Origin: Sphingomonas yunnanensis
Lineage (GTDB): Bacteria > Pseudomonadota > Alphaproteobacteria > Sphingomonadales > Sphingomonadaceae
NCBI RefSeq assembly: GCF_019898765.1
Contig: NZ_JAIOKB010000006.1
Location: 62,001 to 126,000, forward strand
Direction: 5' to 3'
Length of the DNA stretch: 64,000 nucleotides
Shown here: positions 28,514 through 38,337 of the stretch, in pieces
Numbering within the stretch: the first letter of the stretch is position 1
Layout of the letters: every line of letters starts with the position of its first letter
Program-made: the position numbers and the translations under genes
Notes under the pieces: generated by a model
What the model was told of the DNA's origin: nothing
The model's input: only the letters and a program-made list of their open reading frames with translations
Databases searched by the model: none

Positions 28514-29677
28514 ATGGAAGACTATGACGCGATCGTGCTCGGCGCGGGCGGCGCCGGGCTGATGGCGGCGGCGGTGGCGGGGCAGCGCGGCCGCCGCGTC
28601 GTCGTGCTCGACCATGCCGACGCGCCCGGCAAGAAGATCCTGATCTCCGGCGGCGGCCGCTGCAACTTCACCAACCTGCACGCCAGCGCCGACCGCTATC
28701 TCTCCGCCAACCCGCATTTCGCCAAATCGGCGCTGGGGCGCTACACCGCGCAGGATTTCCTCGCGCTGATCGAGCGCCACGGCATCACCTGGCACGAGAA
28801 GACGCTGGGCCAGCTGTTCTGCGACGGCAGCGCGCGCCAGATCGTCGAGCTGCTGCTCGGCGAGTGCGAGGCGGGGGGCGTCGCGGTGCGGCTCGGCGCC
28901 CCGCTCGGCGCGATCGACCACGCCGACGCGCGCTTCACCGTCGCGCACGGGACGCGGACCTATCGCGCGCCGTCGCTGGTGGTGGCGACCGGCGGCCCGG
29001 CTATTCCCAAGCTCGGCGCGACCGGCGTGGCCTATGACATCGCGCGTCGCTTCGGGCTCAAGGTGGTCGAGCCGCGCCCCGCGCTGGTGCCGCTGACATT
29101 GCCGGGCAGCGAGGCGCTGTTCCGCGCGCTGTCGGGCGTCGCCACCGCGGTGGAGGCGCGCGTCGGCAAGGCGCGCTTCGCCGAGGCGGCGCTGTTCACG
29201 CATCGCGGCCTGTCGGGGCCGGCGATCCTCCAGGTGTCGAGTTACTGGCGCCGCGGCGAGGACGTGGCGATCGACTTCCGCCCCGACGCCGCGCCGGGCT
29301 GGCTGGTCGAGGCTAAGCGCGCGCGCCCGCGCGCGACGCTGGCGGGCGCGCTGGGATTGCCGGCGCGGCTCGCCGAGGCGCTGGCGGAGCGGCTCGGGCT
29401 GGGTGAACTCGGTGCGGCGAGTGACCGAACGCTGGCCGAGGCGGAGCGGCGGCTGGCGGACTGGCGCTTCCACCCCGACGGCAGCGAGGGCTTCGCCAAG
29501 GCCGAGGTGACCGTCGGCGGCATCTCCACCGCCGAGCTGTCGTCGAAGACGATGGAGGCGCGGGGGGTGCCGGGGCTGTACGCGATCGGCGAGGCCGTCG
29601 ACGTCACCGGCTGGCTCGGCGGATATAATTTCCAATGGGCGTGGGCGAGCGGCTACGCCGCCGGGCAGGCGGTGTGA
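28514..29677 (+). CDS. NAD(P)/FAD-dependent oxidoreductase, BaiN/HI0933-like
   Basis: 387 residues. FAD-binding Rossmann motif AIVLGAGGAGLMAA at the N-terminus, then the family signature GKKILISGGGRCNFTNL, VATGGPAIPKLGATGVAY and the C-terminal FAD contact GEAVDVTGWLGGYNFQWAWASG. The match to the HI0933/BaiN-type flavoprotein family is clear. Members include a bile-acid dehydroxylation reductase, but most have no known substrate. Cytoplasmic. Alone on the plus strand, followed by a family-2 repeat pair at the junction with hemA. Confidence 0.9.
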   Translation: MEDYDAIVLGAGGAGLMAAAVAGQRGRRVVVLDHADAPGKKILISGGGRCNFTNLHASADRYLSANPHFAKSALGRYTAQDFLALIERHGITWHEKTLGQLFCDGSARQIVELLLGECEAGGVAVRLGAPLGAIDHADARFTVAHGTRTYRAPSLVVATGGPAIPKLGATGVAYDIARRFGLKVVEPRPALVPLTLPGSEALFRALSGVATAVEARVGKARFAEAALFTHRGLSGPAILQVSSYWRRGEDVAIDFRPDAAPGWLVEAKRARPRATLAGALGLPARLAEALAERLGLGELGAASDRTLAEAERRLADWRFHPDGSEGFAKAEVTVGGISTAELSSKTMEARGVPGLYAIGEAVDVTGWLGGYNFQWAWASGYAAGQAV

Positions 29678-29707
29678 GGGGAGGGAGCTTCGGCGCCCCA
29701 CCACATT

Positions 29708-29858
29708 CGTCATCCCCGCGGAGGCGGGGACCCAGACACGCTGAGGGCGCGGCTCGGTCGCGAAGGCTGCGTCAAGCGGCCACGGTGGTGCCGCAGATGC
29801 GCCGCTGACTCGCGGGCGCTTGCGGCTCTGGATCCCCGCCTTCGCGGGAATGACGAAT
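29708..29858. repeat. Palindromic repeat pair, family 2, convergent junction
   Basis: A left unit (CGTCATCCCCGC-ggag-GCGGGGA, 29708-29732) and a right unit in opposite orientation (GGATCCCCGCCTTCGCGGGAATGACG split over 29828-29858) lie about 100 bp apart, between the 3' ends of the BaiN-like gene and hemA. The outer CGTCAT/ATGACG arms can pair with each other, giving a long cruciform-like unit. Confidence 0.7.
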
Positions 29859-29871
29859 TAGAAGATTACCC

Positions 29872-31116
29872 TCACGCCGCCAGGCGCAGCTCCAGCCGGT
29901 CCCAGATCTCGACCAGCGCCGCGGTGAGCTCGCGCATCATCGACTCGTCGTGCGCCGGGCCGGGGGTGAAGCGCAGCCGCTCGGTGCCGCGCGGTACCGT
30001 CGGATAATTGATCGGCTGCACGTACACGCCGTATTCGGCGAGCAGGATATCGCTGATCTTCTTGGCCTTGACCGGATCGCCCACCATCACCGGCACGATG
30101 TGCGTCTCGCCCAGCATCACCGGCAGCCCCGCCTCGCGCAGCATCGCCTTGAGCGTCGCCGCGGCGACCTGCTGCCCCTCGCGCTCGGCGTTCGACGCCT
30201 TGAGGTGGCGCACGCTCGCCAGCACGCCCGCGACCAGCACCGGCGACAGCGAGGTGGTGAAGATGAAGCCGGGCGCGTAGCTGCGGATCACGTCGACGAT
30301 GGTGCGGTCGGCGGCGATATAGCCGCCCATCACGCCGAACGCCTTGCCAAGCGTGCCCTCGATGATCGTCAGCCGCTCGGCCACGCCGTCGCGCTCGCTG
30401 ATCCCGCCGCCGCGCGGGCCGTACATGCCGACCGCATGGACCTCGTCGAGATAGGTCAGCGCGTTATACTTGTCCGCCAGGTCGCAGATCGCGCCCACCG
30501 GGGCCACGTCGCCCTCCATCGAGTAGACGCTCTCGAACGCGATCAGCTTGGGCGCGGCGGGGTCGTCGGCGGCGAGCAGCTCTTCCAGGTGCGCGAGATC
30601 GTTGTGACGGAACACGCGCTTCTCGCAGCCGGCGTTGCGGATGCCCGCGATCATCGAGGCGTGATTGAGCTCGTCCGAGTAGATGATGCAGCCGGGCAGC
30701 ACCTTGGCCAGCGTCGACAGCGTCGCCTCGTTCGAGACATAGCCGCTGGTGAACAGCAGCGCCGCCTCCTTGCCATGCAGGTCGGCGAGTTCGTGCTCGA
30801 GATCGATATGATAATGGGTGTTGCCGCCGATGTTGCGCGTGCCGCCCGAGCCCGCGCCGACGTCGTGGAGCGCTTCCTCCATCGCCGCGATCACCTTGGG
30901 ATGCTGGCCCATCGCGAGATAGTCGTTGGAGCACCAGACGGTGATCGGCTTCGGCCCGTTGTGCCCGGCGAAGCAGCGCGCGTTGGGGAACATGCCCTTG
31001 TTGCGCAGGATGTCGATGAAGACGCGGTAGCGCCCTTCGGCATGGAGTCGATCGATCGCCTGCGTGAACACGCGCGAGTAGTCGACGCCGCGCGCCTCTC
31101 TGCTGTCGCTGAACAT
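29872..31116 (-). CDS. hemA: 5-aminolevulinate synthase
   Basis: 414 residues. Condenses glycine with succinyl-CoA to 5-aminolevulinate, the first step of tetrapyrrole synthesis in alphaproteobacteria (C4 pathway). PLP-enzyme landmarks: RNKGMFPNA near the start, [30 protein letters not shown] with the cofactor Asp (D224), and the Schiff-base lysine K258 in [15 protein letters not shown]. The ATG at 31116 is used because no closer alternative start exists and GGAGGGGAG lies upstream. The upstream 424 bp contain a small palindrome and a family-2 repeat. Confidence 0.95.
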   Translation of the reverse strand: MFSDSREARGVDYSRVFTQAIDRLHAEGRYRVFIDILRNKGMFPNARCFAGHNGPKPITVWCSNDYLAMGQHPKVIAAMEEALHDVGAGSGGTRNIGGNTHYHIDLEHELADLHGKEAALLFTSGYVSNEATLSTLAKVLPGCIIYSDELNHASMIAGIRNAGCEKRVFRHNDLAHLEELLAADDPAAPKLIAFESVYSMEGDVAPVGAICDLADKYNALTYLDEVHAVGMYGPRGGGISERDGVAERLTIIEGTLGKAFGVMGGYIAADRTIVDVIRSYAPGFIFTTSLSPVLVAGVLASVRHLKASNAEREGQQVAAATLKAMLREAGLPVMLGETHIVPVMVGDPVKAKKISDILLAEYGVYVQPINYPTVPRGTERLRFTPGPAHDESMMRELTAALVEIWDRLELRLAA

Positions 31117-31186
31117 GGCGCCCGCGATTACTCCCCTCCGCCCCCGATGGCCAGCGGATAAGGCCGCTTTGTCTGATCGAGTACGT

Positions 31187-31199
31187 GGACAAATTGTCC
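31187..31199. promoter_or_regulatory. Palindrome GGACAA-A-TTGTCC upstream of hemA
   Basis: A 6-bp inverted repeat around one base, about 70 bp before the hemA start, in the region where its promoter should lie. Candidate operator, for example for haem, iron or redox control. It does not match an FNR/FixK box (TTGAT-N4-ATCAA). Confidence 0.3.
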
Positions 31200-31391
31200 C
31201 ACCCCGGCCACCGGTCAAGAGGGAATTGGCGCTAGTCGCGGGAGTCTCGCCCAGCGAAACGCGTCGGGGCACGGCCGCCGTGTCTCTCCCGCAGACGCCC
31301 CCGTCCGTCGTCGTCGTCTCTCCCTGCCGCCCCCTGCTCCGACCGTCGTCGCTTGCTGCGCCCGTCGTCGCCATCTCCGTCGGTCGCGCCT

Positions 31392-31433
31392 CGCCCTCCG
31401 TCATCCCCGCCCGCGCGGGGATGACGGAGGGCG
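31392..31433. repeat. Palindromic repeat, family 2, perfect 19-bp stem
   Basis: CGCCCTCCGTCATCCCCGC-ccgc-GCGGGGATGACGGAGGGCG, the longest perfect stem of this family in the window. It is located between murI and hemA, which run in tandem on the minus strand. Confidence 0.8.
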
Positions 31434-31540
31434 AGCGGCCGGGGCCGTGAAAAATGGCAGGCGCAGGCACACGGGCAGAGGAACGGGCATGACCTCTCCG
31501 TCGAGCCGGTCGCGACGCCTCCGCCCGCGGACCCCTTGAG

Positions 31541-32326
31541 CTACAACGCCTCCACCCGTGCGAACGCCAGCCCCGCCGCGACGCGTCGCTCGTGCTCGCC
31601 GAGTCGCGTGAACACCAGCACGTCGGATCCTGACGCCCAGTCCTGCCCCGCGGTGAGCGACTCGATCCGCCGCGCGATGCCGGGGCCGCCGTCGACGAAG
31701 CGCAGGCCGCGCGGCGCCGCCGCGGCGAGCTCCTCGGCGAGCAGCGGGAAGTGCGTGCAGGCGTTGACCACCACGTCGATCCGCTCGCCGCCGGGCTGGT
31801 CCAGCAGCCCCGCCAGCGCGTTAGCGACCGCGTCGGGATCGACCGCCTCGCCCGCCAGCTTGGCCTCGGCCAGCTCGACCAGAGCGGCCGAGCCGTGGCG
31901 CAGCACCAGGCAGTCGCCGGCGAAGCGCGCGGTGAGATCGTCGACATAGGGCTGGCGCACCGTCGCCTCGGTGCCGAGCACCCCGATCACGCGCGTGGCG
32001 CTCATCGCCGCCGCCGGCTTGATCGCGGGCACGGTGCCGACCACGGGCACGTCGAGCGCGGCGCGCACCGCGGGGAGCGCGATCGTCGAGGCGGTATTGC
32101 ACGCGATCACGGCGAGCCGCGGGCGATACCGCTCGACCAGCCGCCCGAGCAGCGCCGGCACGCGCGCCGCGATCTCGCCTTCCGTGCGCGTCCCGTAGGG
32201 AAAACCGGCCGAGTCGGCGGCATAGACGATCCGCGCCCGCGGCAGCAGAGCACGGGTCGGCGCCACCACCGAGAGCCCGCCGACGCCCGAGTCGAAGAAC
32301 AGGATCGGCCGCGTGTCGCTCATCAC
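31541..32326 (-). CDS. murI: Glutamate racemase
   Basis: 261 residues. Interconverts L- and D-glutamate for peptidoglycan. Landmarks: [11 protein letters not shown] with the catalytic-site Asp/Ser, [15 protein letters not shown], the first catalytic Cys (C76) in VIACNTAS and the second Cys in [11 protein letters not shown]. The length is usual. An ATG one codon downstream is an equally possible start. Divergent from plsY, with about 100 bp between them. Confidence 0.95.
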   Translation of the reverse strand: MMSDTRPILFFDSGVGGLSVVAPTRALLPRARIVYAADSAGFPYGTRTEGEIAARVPALLGRLVERYRPRLAVIACNTASTIALPAVRAALDVPVVGTVPAIKPAAAMSATRVIGVLGTEATVRQPYVDDLTARFAGDCLVLRHGSAALVELAEAKLAGEAVDPDAVANALAGLLDQPGGERIDVVVNACTHFPLLAEELAAAAPRGLRFVDGGPGIARRIESLTAGQDWASGSDVLVFTRLGEHERRVAAGLAFARVEAL

Positions 32327-32430
32327 CCGCGGGCTTACGGCCTCTCGCCGATGCCGGCAACGGCGGCCGCGCCGGGCGGTAGCGTACCCGAAATGTTTCG
32401 GTTAGAGAGGGGCGGCATGGGGGACCGGAA

Positions 32431-33066
32431 CTGACCGCCGAACTCGTCTGGACGCTGCCCGCGGCCGCGCTGCTGCTGGGGTATCTGCTGGGATCGATCC
32501 CGTTCGGGGTGCTGCTCACCCGCGCGTTCGGCGCCGGTGACCTGCGGCAGATCGGATCGGGCAATATCGGCGCCACCAACGTGCTGCGCACCGGCCGCAA
32601 GGGGCTGGCGGCGGCGACGCTGCTGCTCGATCTCGGCAAGGGCGCGGCGGCGGTGCTGCTGGCGCGTGCGTGGCTGCCGGGCGCCGAGCCCTACGCCGCG
32701 GCGGCGGTGATGGTCGGGCATTGCTATCCCGTGTGGCTGCGCTTTCGCGGCGGCAAGGGCGTGGCGACGCTGATGGGCGTGGCGCTGGCGCTGCACTGGC
32801 CGCTCGGCGCGGTGTTCGCTTCGCTGTGGCTCGGGCTGCTCGCGCTGCTGCGCATCTCGTCGCTCGCGGGCATGGCGGCGGCGATCAGCACCCCCGTCAC
32901 CGCGGCGGTGCTCGGCGAATTCGACCTCGTGCCGCTGCTGATGGGCCTCGCCGTGCTGGTGCTGTGGAAGCATCGCGCCAACATCGCGCGCCTGATCGAC
33001 GGCACCGAGCCGCGGGTCGGCCGCTCCGCCGCGCCGGCCGCGGGCGACACGGTCGAGCAGGGGTAA
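32431..33066 (+). CDS. plsY: Acyl-phosphate:glycerol-3-phosphate acyltransferase PlsY, probable CTG start
   Basis: 211 residues if started at the CTG at 32431. Transfers acyl from acyl-phosphate to glycerol-3-phosphate in the inner membrane, the first step of phospholipid synthesis. The three family motifs are seen: YLLGSIPFG (about 18-26), GSGNIGATNVLR (about 43-54) and CYPVWLRFRGGKGVAT. Multiple membrane helices. The reading frame upstream, back to the stop TAG at 32380, contains no ATG, GTG or TTG before the first motif; the first such codon, GTG at 32509, would delete GSIPFG. The CTG at 32431 has GGGGGA six bases upstream. An out-of-frame five-codon ATG frame (32417-32434) overlaps this start. 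Confidence 0.85.
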   Translation: MTAELVWTLPAAALLLGYLLGSIPFGVLLTRAFGAGDLRQIGSGNIGATNVLRTGRKGLAAATLLLDLGKGAAAVLLARAWLPGAEPYAAAAVMVGHCYPVWLRFRGGKGVATLMGVALALHWPLGAVFASLWLGLLALLRISSLAGMAAAISTPVTAAVLGEFDLVPLLMGLAVLVLWKHRANIARLIDGTEPRVGRSAAPAAGDTVEQG

Positions 33067-33079
33067 GAGGCGGGGGCGC

Positions 33080-34171
33080 GTGGGGGACGAGGCGGAGCGC
33101 GCGGCGCGGCTGCGGCTGATCCGCACGCCCTCGATCGGCCCGGTCAGCTACCGCCGCCTGCTCGCGCGCTTCGGCTCCGCCGCCGCCGCGATCGCGGCGT
33201 TGCCCGAGCTGGCGCGGCGCGGCGGCGGGCGCGCGCCCGTGGTGCCGCCGCCCGACACGATCGAGCGCGAGCGGGCGCTGGTAGAGCGGCTCGGCGCACG
33301 CCACCTGCTGCTCGGCGATGCCGACTATCCGCCGCTGCTCGCCGAACTCGACGACTCGCCCGCGGTGTTGACGCTGCGCGGCGACCTCGCGCTGACGGCG
33401 CGTCCGACGGTGGCGATCGTCGGCGCGCGCGACGCCTCGGCGGCGGCGTGTCGTCTCGCGCGCGAGATGGCGCACGATCTTGCGGCAGCGGGGGTGAGCG
33501 TGGTGTCGGGGCTGGCGCGCGGCATCGATGGCGCGGCGCATCTCGGCGCGCTGCCCGAGACGATCGGGGTGGTGGCGGGCGGGATCGACGTCGCTTACCC
33601 GCCGCAGCACGCCGCGCTGCAGGAGCGGATCGCGCGCGAGGCGCTGCTGCTCGCCGAGATGCCGCCCGGTACCGAGCCGCGCGCCCGCCATTTCCCCTAT
33701 CGCAACCGCATCGTCACCGGGCTGGCGCTCGGGACGCTGGTGGTGGAGGCGGCGCCGCGCTCGGGCTCACTGATCAGCGCGCGGCTCGCGGGCGAGCAGG
33801 GGCGCGAGGTGATGGCCGTGCCGGGCCATCCCAGCGACCCGCGCGCGCGCGGCTGCAACGCGCTGATCCGCGACGGCGCGACGCTGGTGCAGGGCGCCGC
33901 GGACGTGATCGAGCAGATCCGCCCGCTCGACCCGCGCGCGCTGCCGCGACCGGTCGCGCGGTGGGAGAGCGTCAGCGAGGCGGTGCTGGACTATGGCGAC
34001 GCGGAGCGCGCGCGCGTCGAGTCACTGCTCGCCGCGGCGCCGGTCGCCACCGACGAGCTGGTGCGCCAGAGCTCGCTGCCGGCCTCGCTGGTGCAGGACG
34101 TGCTGCTCGAGCTCGAGCTGGCCGGGCGAATGGAGCGCCACCCCGGCGGGCGAGTCAGCCGGGTGGTGTAG
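33080..34171 (+). CDS. dprA: DNA-processing protein DprA
   Basis: 363 residues, GTG start. Binds incoming single-stranded DNA and loads RecA during natural transformation; also present in many bacteria not known to be competent. An N-terminal helix-hairpin/SAM-like region is followed by the Rossmann-like domain with VAIVGARDAS, VVSGLARGIDGAAH, PYRNRIVTGLALG and the EAAPRSGSLISARLA segment. A C-terminal winged-helix (DML1-like, about 310-363) follows. Directly downstream of plsY with a 13-bp gap, a common alphaproteobacterial pairing. Confidence 0.94.
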   Translation: MGDEAERAARLRLIRTPSIGPVSYRRLLARFGSAAAAIAALPELARRGGGRAPVVPPPDTIERERALVERLGARHLLLGDADYPPLLAELDDSPAVLTLRGDLALTARPTVAIVGARDASAAACRLAREMAHDLAAAGVSVVSGLARGIDGAAHLGALPETIGVVAGGIDVAYPPQHAALQERIAREALLLAEMPPGTEPRARHFPYRNRIVTGLALGTLVVEAAPRSGSLISARLAGEQGREVMAVPGHPSDPRARGCNALIRDGATLVQGAADVIEQIRPLDPRALPRPVARWESVSEAVLDYGDAERARVESLLAAAPVATDELVRQSSLPASLVQDVLLELELAGRMERHPGGRVSRVV

Positions 34172-34189
34172 GAGGAAGTGACGGCACGT

Positions 34190-34312
34190 ACATTCGAGTA
34201 AGCCCCTCCTCTTCAGGGGAGGGGTTGGGGGGGGGGCCTCTCCGCTGGCGCGGCGTTTGCGGAAGCGCCCCACCCCCGCCCCTCCCCCGAAAGGGGAGGG
34301 GAGGATTTTGCA
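34190..34312. repeat. Palindromic repeat, family 3 (long form), convergent junction
   Basis: CCCCTCCTCTTCAGGGGAGGGG at one end and CCCCTCCCCCGAAAGGGGAGGGG at the other flank a core with GGCGTTTGCGGAAGCGCCCCACCC. The same core occurs in reverse orientation at 48168-48275. It lies between dprA and the PHB depolymerase, which converge. Confidence 0.75.
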
Positions 34313-34350
34313 GGGTTGCGGCCGTCATCCGACGCCCCCGCGCCCCGCGA

Positions 34351-35598
34351 TCACCCGTGCGCGGTGATCCACTCCTCCACCACCGGCGCGATTCGCTCGC
34401 GCCACTTCGATCCGTTGAAGATGCCGTAATGGCCGACGCCCTCGGCCATGTGGTAGCGCTTGTGCGCCTCGGGCAGCGACGTCGCGCAGGTCAGCGCCGC
34501 CCTGGTCTGCCCCAACCCCGAGATATCGTCGCGCTCCCCCTCGATCGCGAGCAGCCCGACGTCGGCGATCGCGCCGAGATCGACCGGGCGACCGCGGTGC
34601 GTCATCGTGCCGCGCGGCAGCGCGTGCGTCTGGAACACGGTGTCGATCGTCTGGAGGTAGAATTCCGCGGTCATGTCGCACACCGAGCGATATTCGTCGT
34701 AGAAGCGTTTGGTCGCGTCGGCGCTCTCGCCGTCGCCGGTGACGAGGTGTTTGAAGAGCTCGTAGTGACTCATCATGTGGTTGCCGAGGTTCATCGTCAT
34801 GAACCCGCCCAGCTGGAGGAAGCCCGGGTACACGCGCCGCCCCGCGCCGGGGTAGAGCATCGGCACGGTGGCGATCACGTTCTGCTCGAACCAGGCGAAG
34901 GGCCGCTCGGTGGCGAGCGTGTTGACCGCGGTGGGCGCCTCGCGCGTGTCGATCGGCCCGCCCATCATCGTCAGCGTGCGCGGGCGGCATGGATTGGCGT
35001 CCGCGCTCATCAGCGCGGTCGCGGCCAGGCAGGGGACCGAGGGCTGGCACACCGCCAGCATGTGTGCGCCGCGCGGGCCGTCACCCCCGTCACCCGCGTC
35101 CGGCCCGATCGCCTCCAGGAAGGCGACGAGATAGTCGATGTAATCGTCGAGATCGAACTGGCCGTCGGCCAGCGGCACCAGCTTCGCGTCGCGCCAGTCG
35201 GTGACGTAGACGTCGGCGAAGGGCAGCATCCGCTCCACCGTGCCGCGCAGCAACGTGGCGAAATGGCCCGACATCGGCGCCGCGATCAGTAGCCGTGGTC
35301 CGCCCTCGACTCCCTCGCGACGGAAGCGCTTGAGCTGGCCGAACGGCAGCTGGAGCACGATCTCCTCGGTCACCGCCACCGCGCGACCGTCGACGATCGT
35401 GGTGTCGAGCGCGAAGGCGGGCTTGCCGCGCGAGGCGGAGGCGTGCGCGAAGACCTCGAGCGCGCTGGCCATCACCGGTCCGCCGCCGAGATAAGCGAAG
35501 GGGTTGGATGGGTTGTTGAGCCAATTGGCCCCCACCGTCGCCATCGCGCTCGCCGAGGCGAGCCACGACCGCTGCCATTCATATGCGTCGTAGAGCAT
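34351..35598 (-). CDS. phaZ: Intracellular polyhydroxybutyrate depolymerase (PhaZ1-like)
   Basis: 415 residues from MLYDAYEW (ATG at 35598, GGAAGGAA upstream). Alpha/beta-hydrolase that mobilises stored PHB granules. The active-site segment is HMLAVCQPSVPCL with Cys at residue 184, matching the Cys183 nucleophile described for Ralstonia PhaZ1-type intracellular depolymerases instead of the Ser of extracellular ones. The His is in VGHYGIFNG near the C-terminus. No signal peptide, consistent with granule association in the cytoplasm. No PHB synthase gene lies in the window. Confidence 0.9.
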   Translation of the reverse strand: MLYDAYEWQRSWLASASAMATVGANWLNNPSNPFAYLGGGPVMASALEVFAHASASRGKPAFALDTTIVDGRAVAVTEEIVLQLPFGQLKRFRREGVEGGPRLLIAAPMSGHFATLLRGTVERMLPFADVYVTDWRDAKLVPLADGQFDLDDYIDYLVAFLEAIGPDAGDGGDGPRGAHMLAVCQPSVPCLAATALMSADANPCRPRTLTMMGGPIDTREAPTAVNTLATERPFAWFEQNVIATVPMLYPGAGRRVYPGFLQLGGFMTMNLGNHMMSHYELFKHLVTGDGESADATKRFYDEYRSVCDMTAEFYLQTIDTVFQTHALPRGTMTHRGRPVDLGAIADVGLLAIEGERDDISGLGQTRAALTCATSLPEAHKRYHMAEGVGHYGIFNGSKWRERIAPVVEEWITAHG

Positions 35599-35753
35599 CC
35601 GCTTCCTTCCGCCCGAGATATGGGCATGATCGGTCGTAATACAAAACCTACCCAGACGTATCGCACGAAGCGCGGCGCGATGGGCGATCCTGTCCCACGG
35701 TGGCCGCGGCGCCACACGTTGAGCCGCCCGCCGGGCACTGCTAGGCGCCCGAC

Positions 35754-37547
35754 ATGGCTAGCGTTCCCGACGTCGCTCCCGCCCGCCCGGCACCCTCGCG
35801 GCGTCTCGGCAATCTCACCATGGTATGGCAGCACGCGCGCGCCTATCCGGTGCAGATCGCGGCCGCCTTCACAGCGCTGGCGATCACCTCGGCGGCGACG
35901 ATCGCGATACCGTACAGCTTCAAGCGCGTGATTGACCGTGGCTTCGCCGCCGGCGACGGCTCGTCCGCGGCGGTGGCGTCCTCGTTCCATTACATGCTCA
36001 TGATCGTGCTGGTGCTGGCGCTCGGCACCGCGGTACGCTTCTATTTCGTCGCCTGGCTGGGCGAGCGCGTCGTCGCCGACATCCGCGAGCGCGTGGTGCG
36101 CCACCTGATGACGCTCAGCCCCGCCTTCTACGAGGAGAACCGCCCGTCCGAGATCGCCTCGCGGCTCACCGCGGACACCGGGCAGATCGAGACGGTGGTG
36201 GGCATGACCATCTCGGTGGCGTTGCGCAACAGCTTCACCGCGGTGGGCGGGCTGATCTACCTCTTCGCCATCTCGCCCAAGCTCGCCTCGCTGCTGCTGC
36301 TGGGCATCCCGCTGATGATCCTGCCGATCACGGTGTTGGGGCGGAAGGTGCGCGCTTACTCGCGCACCTCGCAGGACCGCGTCGCCGACGTCGGCACGAT
36401 CGTCACCGAGGTGCTGGGCGCGATGAAGATCGTCCAGGCGTTCGGGCAGGAGGGGCGCGAGAGCGCGCGCTTCGCCGGCGCGGTGGAGGCGACGATGGAG
36501 GCCGCCAAGCGCCGCATCGGACTGCGCGCGGTGATGACCGCGATCGTCATCGGTCTGGTGTTCGGCGCGATCACCTTGGTGCTGTGGGAGGGCGCGATCG
36601 ACGTCGCGGCGGGGCGGCTCTCGGGCGGCGCGATCGCGGCGTTCGTGCTGACCGGCGGCATCGTCGCGGGCGCGTTCGGCGCACTCACCGAGGTGTACGG
36701 CGATCTGCTGCGCGGCGCGGGCGCGGCGGGGCGGCTGGCCGAGCTGCTCGACGAGCGCCCCGCGATCGCGGCGCCGGCGCAGCCGGTCGCGCTGCCGGTG
36801 CCGGCGGAGGGGCGCGTGGCGCTGGAGGCGGTCGAGTTCCGCTACCCCACGCGGCCCGACATGGCGGCGCTGCACGACTTCACGCTGAGCGTCGCGCCGG
36901 GCGAGACGGTGGCGGTGGTCGGCCCCTCGGGCGCGGGCAAGTCGACGCTGTTCCAGCTGATCGAGCATTTCTACGAGCCCGCGGCCGGGCGCGTGCTGGT
37001 CGACGGGGTCGACCTGCGCCGCGCCGATCCGGCGGACGTGCGCGCGCGCATCGCGATGGTGCCGCAGGAGACGGTGATCTTCGCCACCAGCGCGCGCGAC
37101 AACCTGCGCTACGGCCGCTGGGATGCGAGCGACGATCAGGTCTGGGCCGCGGCCGAGGCGGCCAATGCCGCGGACTTCCTGCGCGCGCTGCCCGAGGGGC
37201 TCGACACCTTCCTCGGCGAGGGCGGGGCGCGGCTGTCGGGCGGGCAGCGCCAGCGCATCGCGATCGCGCGCGCGCTGCTGCGCGACTCGCCGATCCTGCT
37301 GCTCGACGAGGCGACCAGCGCGCTCGACGCCGAGAGCGAGCGACTGGTGCAGGACGCGCTGGAGCGGCTGATGGCGACTCGCACCACGATCGTGATCGCG
37401 CACCGGCTGGCGACGGTACGTGCCGCGTCGCGGATCGTGGTCATGGACGGCGGCCGCATCGTCGAGGAGGGGACTCACGCCACGCTGATCGCGCGCGGCG
37501 GCCTGTACGCGCGGCTGGCGAGCCTGCAGTTCGACGCGGCGGCGTAG
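35754..37547 (+). CDS. ABC exporter, fused permease-ATPase (MsbA/multidrug-like)
   Basis: 597 residues. An N-terminal membrane domain of six helices (about 30-335) is followed by the nucleotide-binding domain. Walker [12 protein letters not shown] (near 393), Q-loop in [10 protein letters not shown], signature [10 protein letters not shown] (near 494), Walker [13 protein letters not shown] (near 515) and the H-loop in IVIAHRL are all present. Works as a homodimer. The substrate (lipid, drug or other) cannot be told. Divergent from the PHB depolymerase gene. Confidence 0.92.
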   Translation: MASVPDVAPARPAPSRRLGNLTMVWQHARAYPVQIAAAFTALAITSAATIAIPYSFKRVIDRGFAAGDGSSAAVASSFHYMLMIVLVLALGTAVRFYFVAWLGERVVADIRERVVRHLMTLSPAFYEENRPSEIASRLTADTGQIETVVGMTISVALRNSFTAVGGLIYLFAISPKLASLLLLGIPLMILPITVLGRKVRAYSRTSQDRVADVGTIVTEVLGAMKIVQAFGQEGRESARFAGAVEATMEAAKRRIGLRAVMTAIVIGLVFGAITLVLWEGAIDVAAGRLSGGAIAAFVLTGGIVAGAFGALTEVYGDLLRGAGAAGRLAELLDERPAIAAPAQPVALPVPAEGRVALEAVEFRYPTRPDMAALHDFTLSVAPGETVAVVGPSGAGKSTLFQLIEHFYEPAAGRVLVDGVDLRRADPADVRARIAMVPQETVIFATSARDNLRYGRWDASDDQVWAAAEAANAADFLRALPEGLDTFLGEGGARLSGGQRQRIAIARALLRDSPILLLDEATSALDAESERLVQDALERLMATRTTIVIAHRLATVRAASRIVVMDGGRIVEEGTHATLIARGGLYARLASLQFDAAA

Positions 37548-37554
37548 GGGCTTG

Positions 37555-37707
37555 CAAATCCTCTTCGCTTGGCGGGGAGGAGGAGCGCCGGCGAAGCCGG
37601 TAGTGCAGGGGGGCTCTCCGCACACGAGCCGTTGGCGTTTGCGGAGAGCCCCCTCCGTCAGCGCTGCGCACTGCAACCTCCCCGCGAGCGGGGGGATCTC
37701 AGATTTT
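37555..37707. repeat. Palindromic repeat, family 3 (about 150-bp form), convergent junction
   Basis: Outer arms are AATCCTCT and a CCTCCCCGCGAGCGGGGGGAT unit, with an inner pair GGCTCTCCGCA/TGCGGAGAGCC and the core CCCTCCGTCAGCGCT. The core and the right arm are nearly identical to 53204-53343. It lies between the ABC exporter and the universal stress protein. Confidence 0.75.
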
Positions 37708-37732
37708 TTCCCCGCGGCGCCAGCCTCGTCGA

Positions 37733-38185
37733 TCAACTCACCCGGTCGATCGCCTCCATCGCCAGCCCGCCGGGCACGATCATCAGCGGCACCGGCAACG
37801 TGCCGGCCTCGGCGGCAAAGTGGCTCACCAGCGCGCCCGGTGCGCTGCCGGCAGCGGCACCCAGCACCAAGGCGGCGATCTGCGGGTTGGCCGCGATCAT
37901 CTCGCGGATCACCTTGGGACCGTCGCCGCTGCGCACCGTCAGCGACGGGCGCACGCCCGATTCCTCCAGCAGCGTCCCCGCCGCGCGCGCCACCAGCCCC
38001 TCGGCGTGCTGGCGCTGCTCCTCCTCCATCGTCGCCTGCACCCCGCCGAACGGGCTGAACTCCTGCGGCGGCAGCAGCGCGAGGATCTCGACGCCGCCGT
38101 TGGTCCGTACCGCGCGGCGCGCGGCGAAGCGCAGCGCGCTCAGCGCCTCGGGGGTGTCGTCGACGACGGTGAGATAGATGCGCAT
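37733..38185 (-). CDS. Universal stress protein (UspA family)
   Basis: 150 residues from MRIYLTVVDDTPEAL (ATG at 38185). UspA fold; the ATP-binding-type glycine motif appears as LVLGAAAGSAPGALVSHFAAEAGTLPVPLMIVP, which is close to but not exactly the G-2x-G-9x-G(S/T) consensus. Cytoplasmic stress-response protein of unknown mechanism. Divergent from the pyruvate dehydrogenase E2 gene. Confidence 0.85.
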   Translation of the reverse strand: MRIYLTVVDDTPEALSALRFAARRAVRTNGGVEILALLPPQEFSPFGGVQATMEEEQRQHAEGLVARAAGTLLEESGVRPSLTVRSGDGPKVIREMIAANPQIAALVLGAAAGSAPGALVSHFAAEAGTLPVPLMIVPGGLAMEAIDRVS

Positions 38186-38337
38186 CGGTGAAGACCCCCT
38201 GATCGGGAGGGGTTTACCGCCGCCCGGCGCGCGCGCGCAAGCCGTGGCAGCGGGAGGCAAAAGGGGGTGGGGTTGACCCTGCGTCGCGCAACCGCGAGAG
38301 ACGCGGGCAACTTCCAGGATCCGCTCGAGGACTCACG

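Larger units (their letters stand above)
31117..31540. other. 424-bp gap between murI and hemA
   Basis: Both flanking genes are on the minus strand. The gap holds the hemA ribosome site, a 13-bp palindrome (31187-31199) and a perfect 19-bp family-2 hairpin (31392-31433). I see no open frame with coding character. Confidence 0.5.

Noticed and set aside
29872..31947. A 691-residue open frame that would extend hemA upstream
   Set aside because: The extension is low complexity and runs through a repeat and into murI; family length and the ribosome site support the ATG at 31116.
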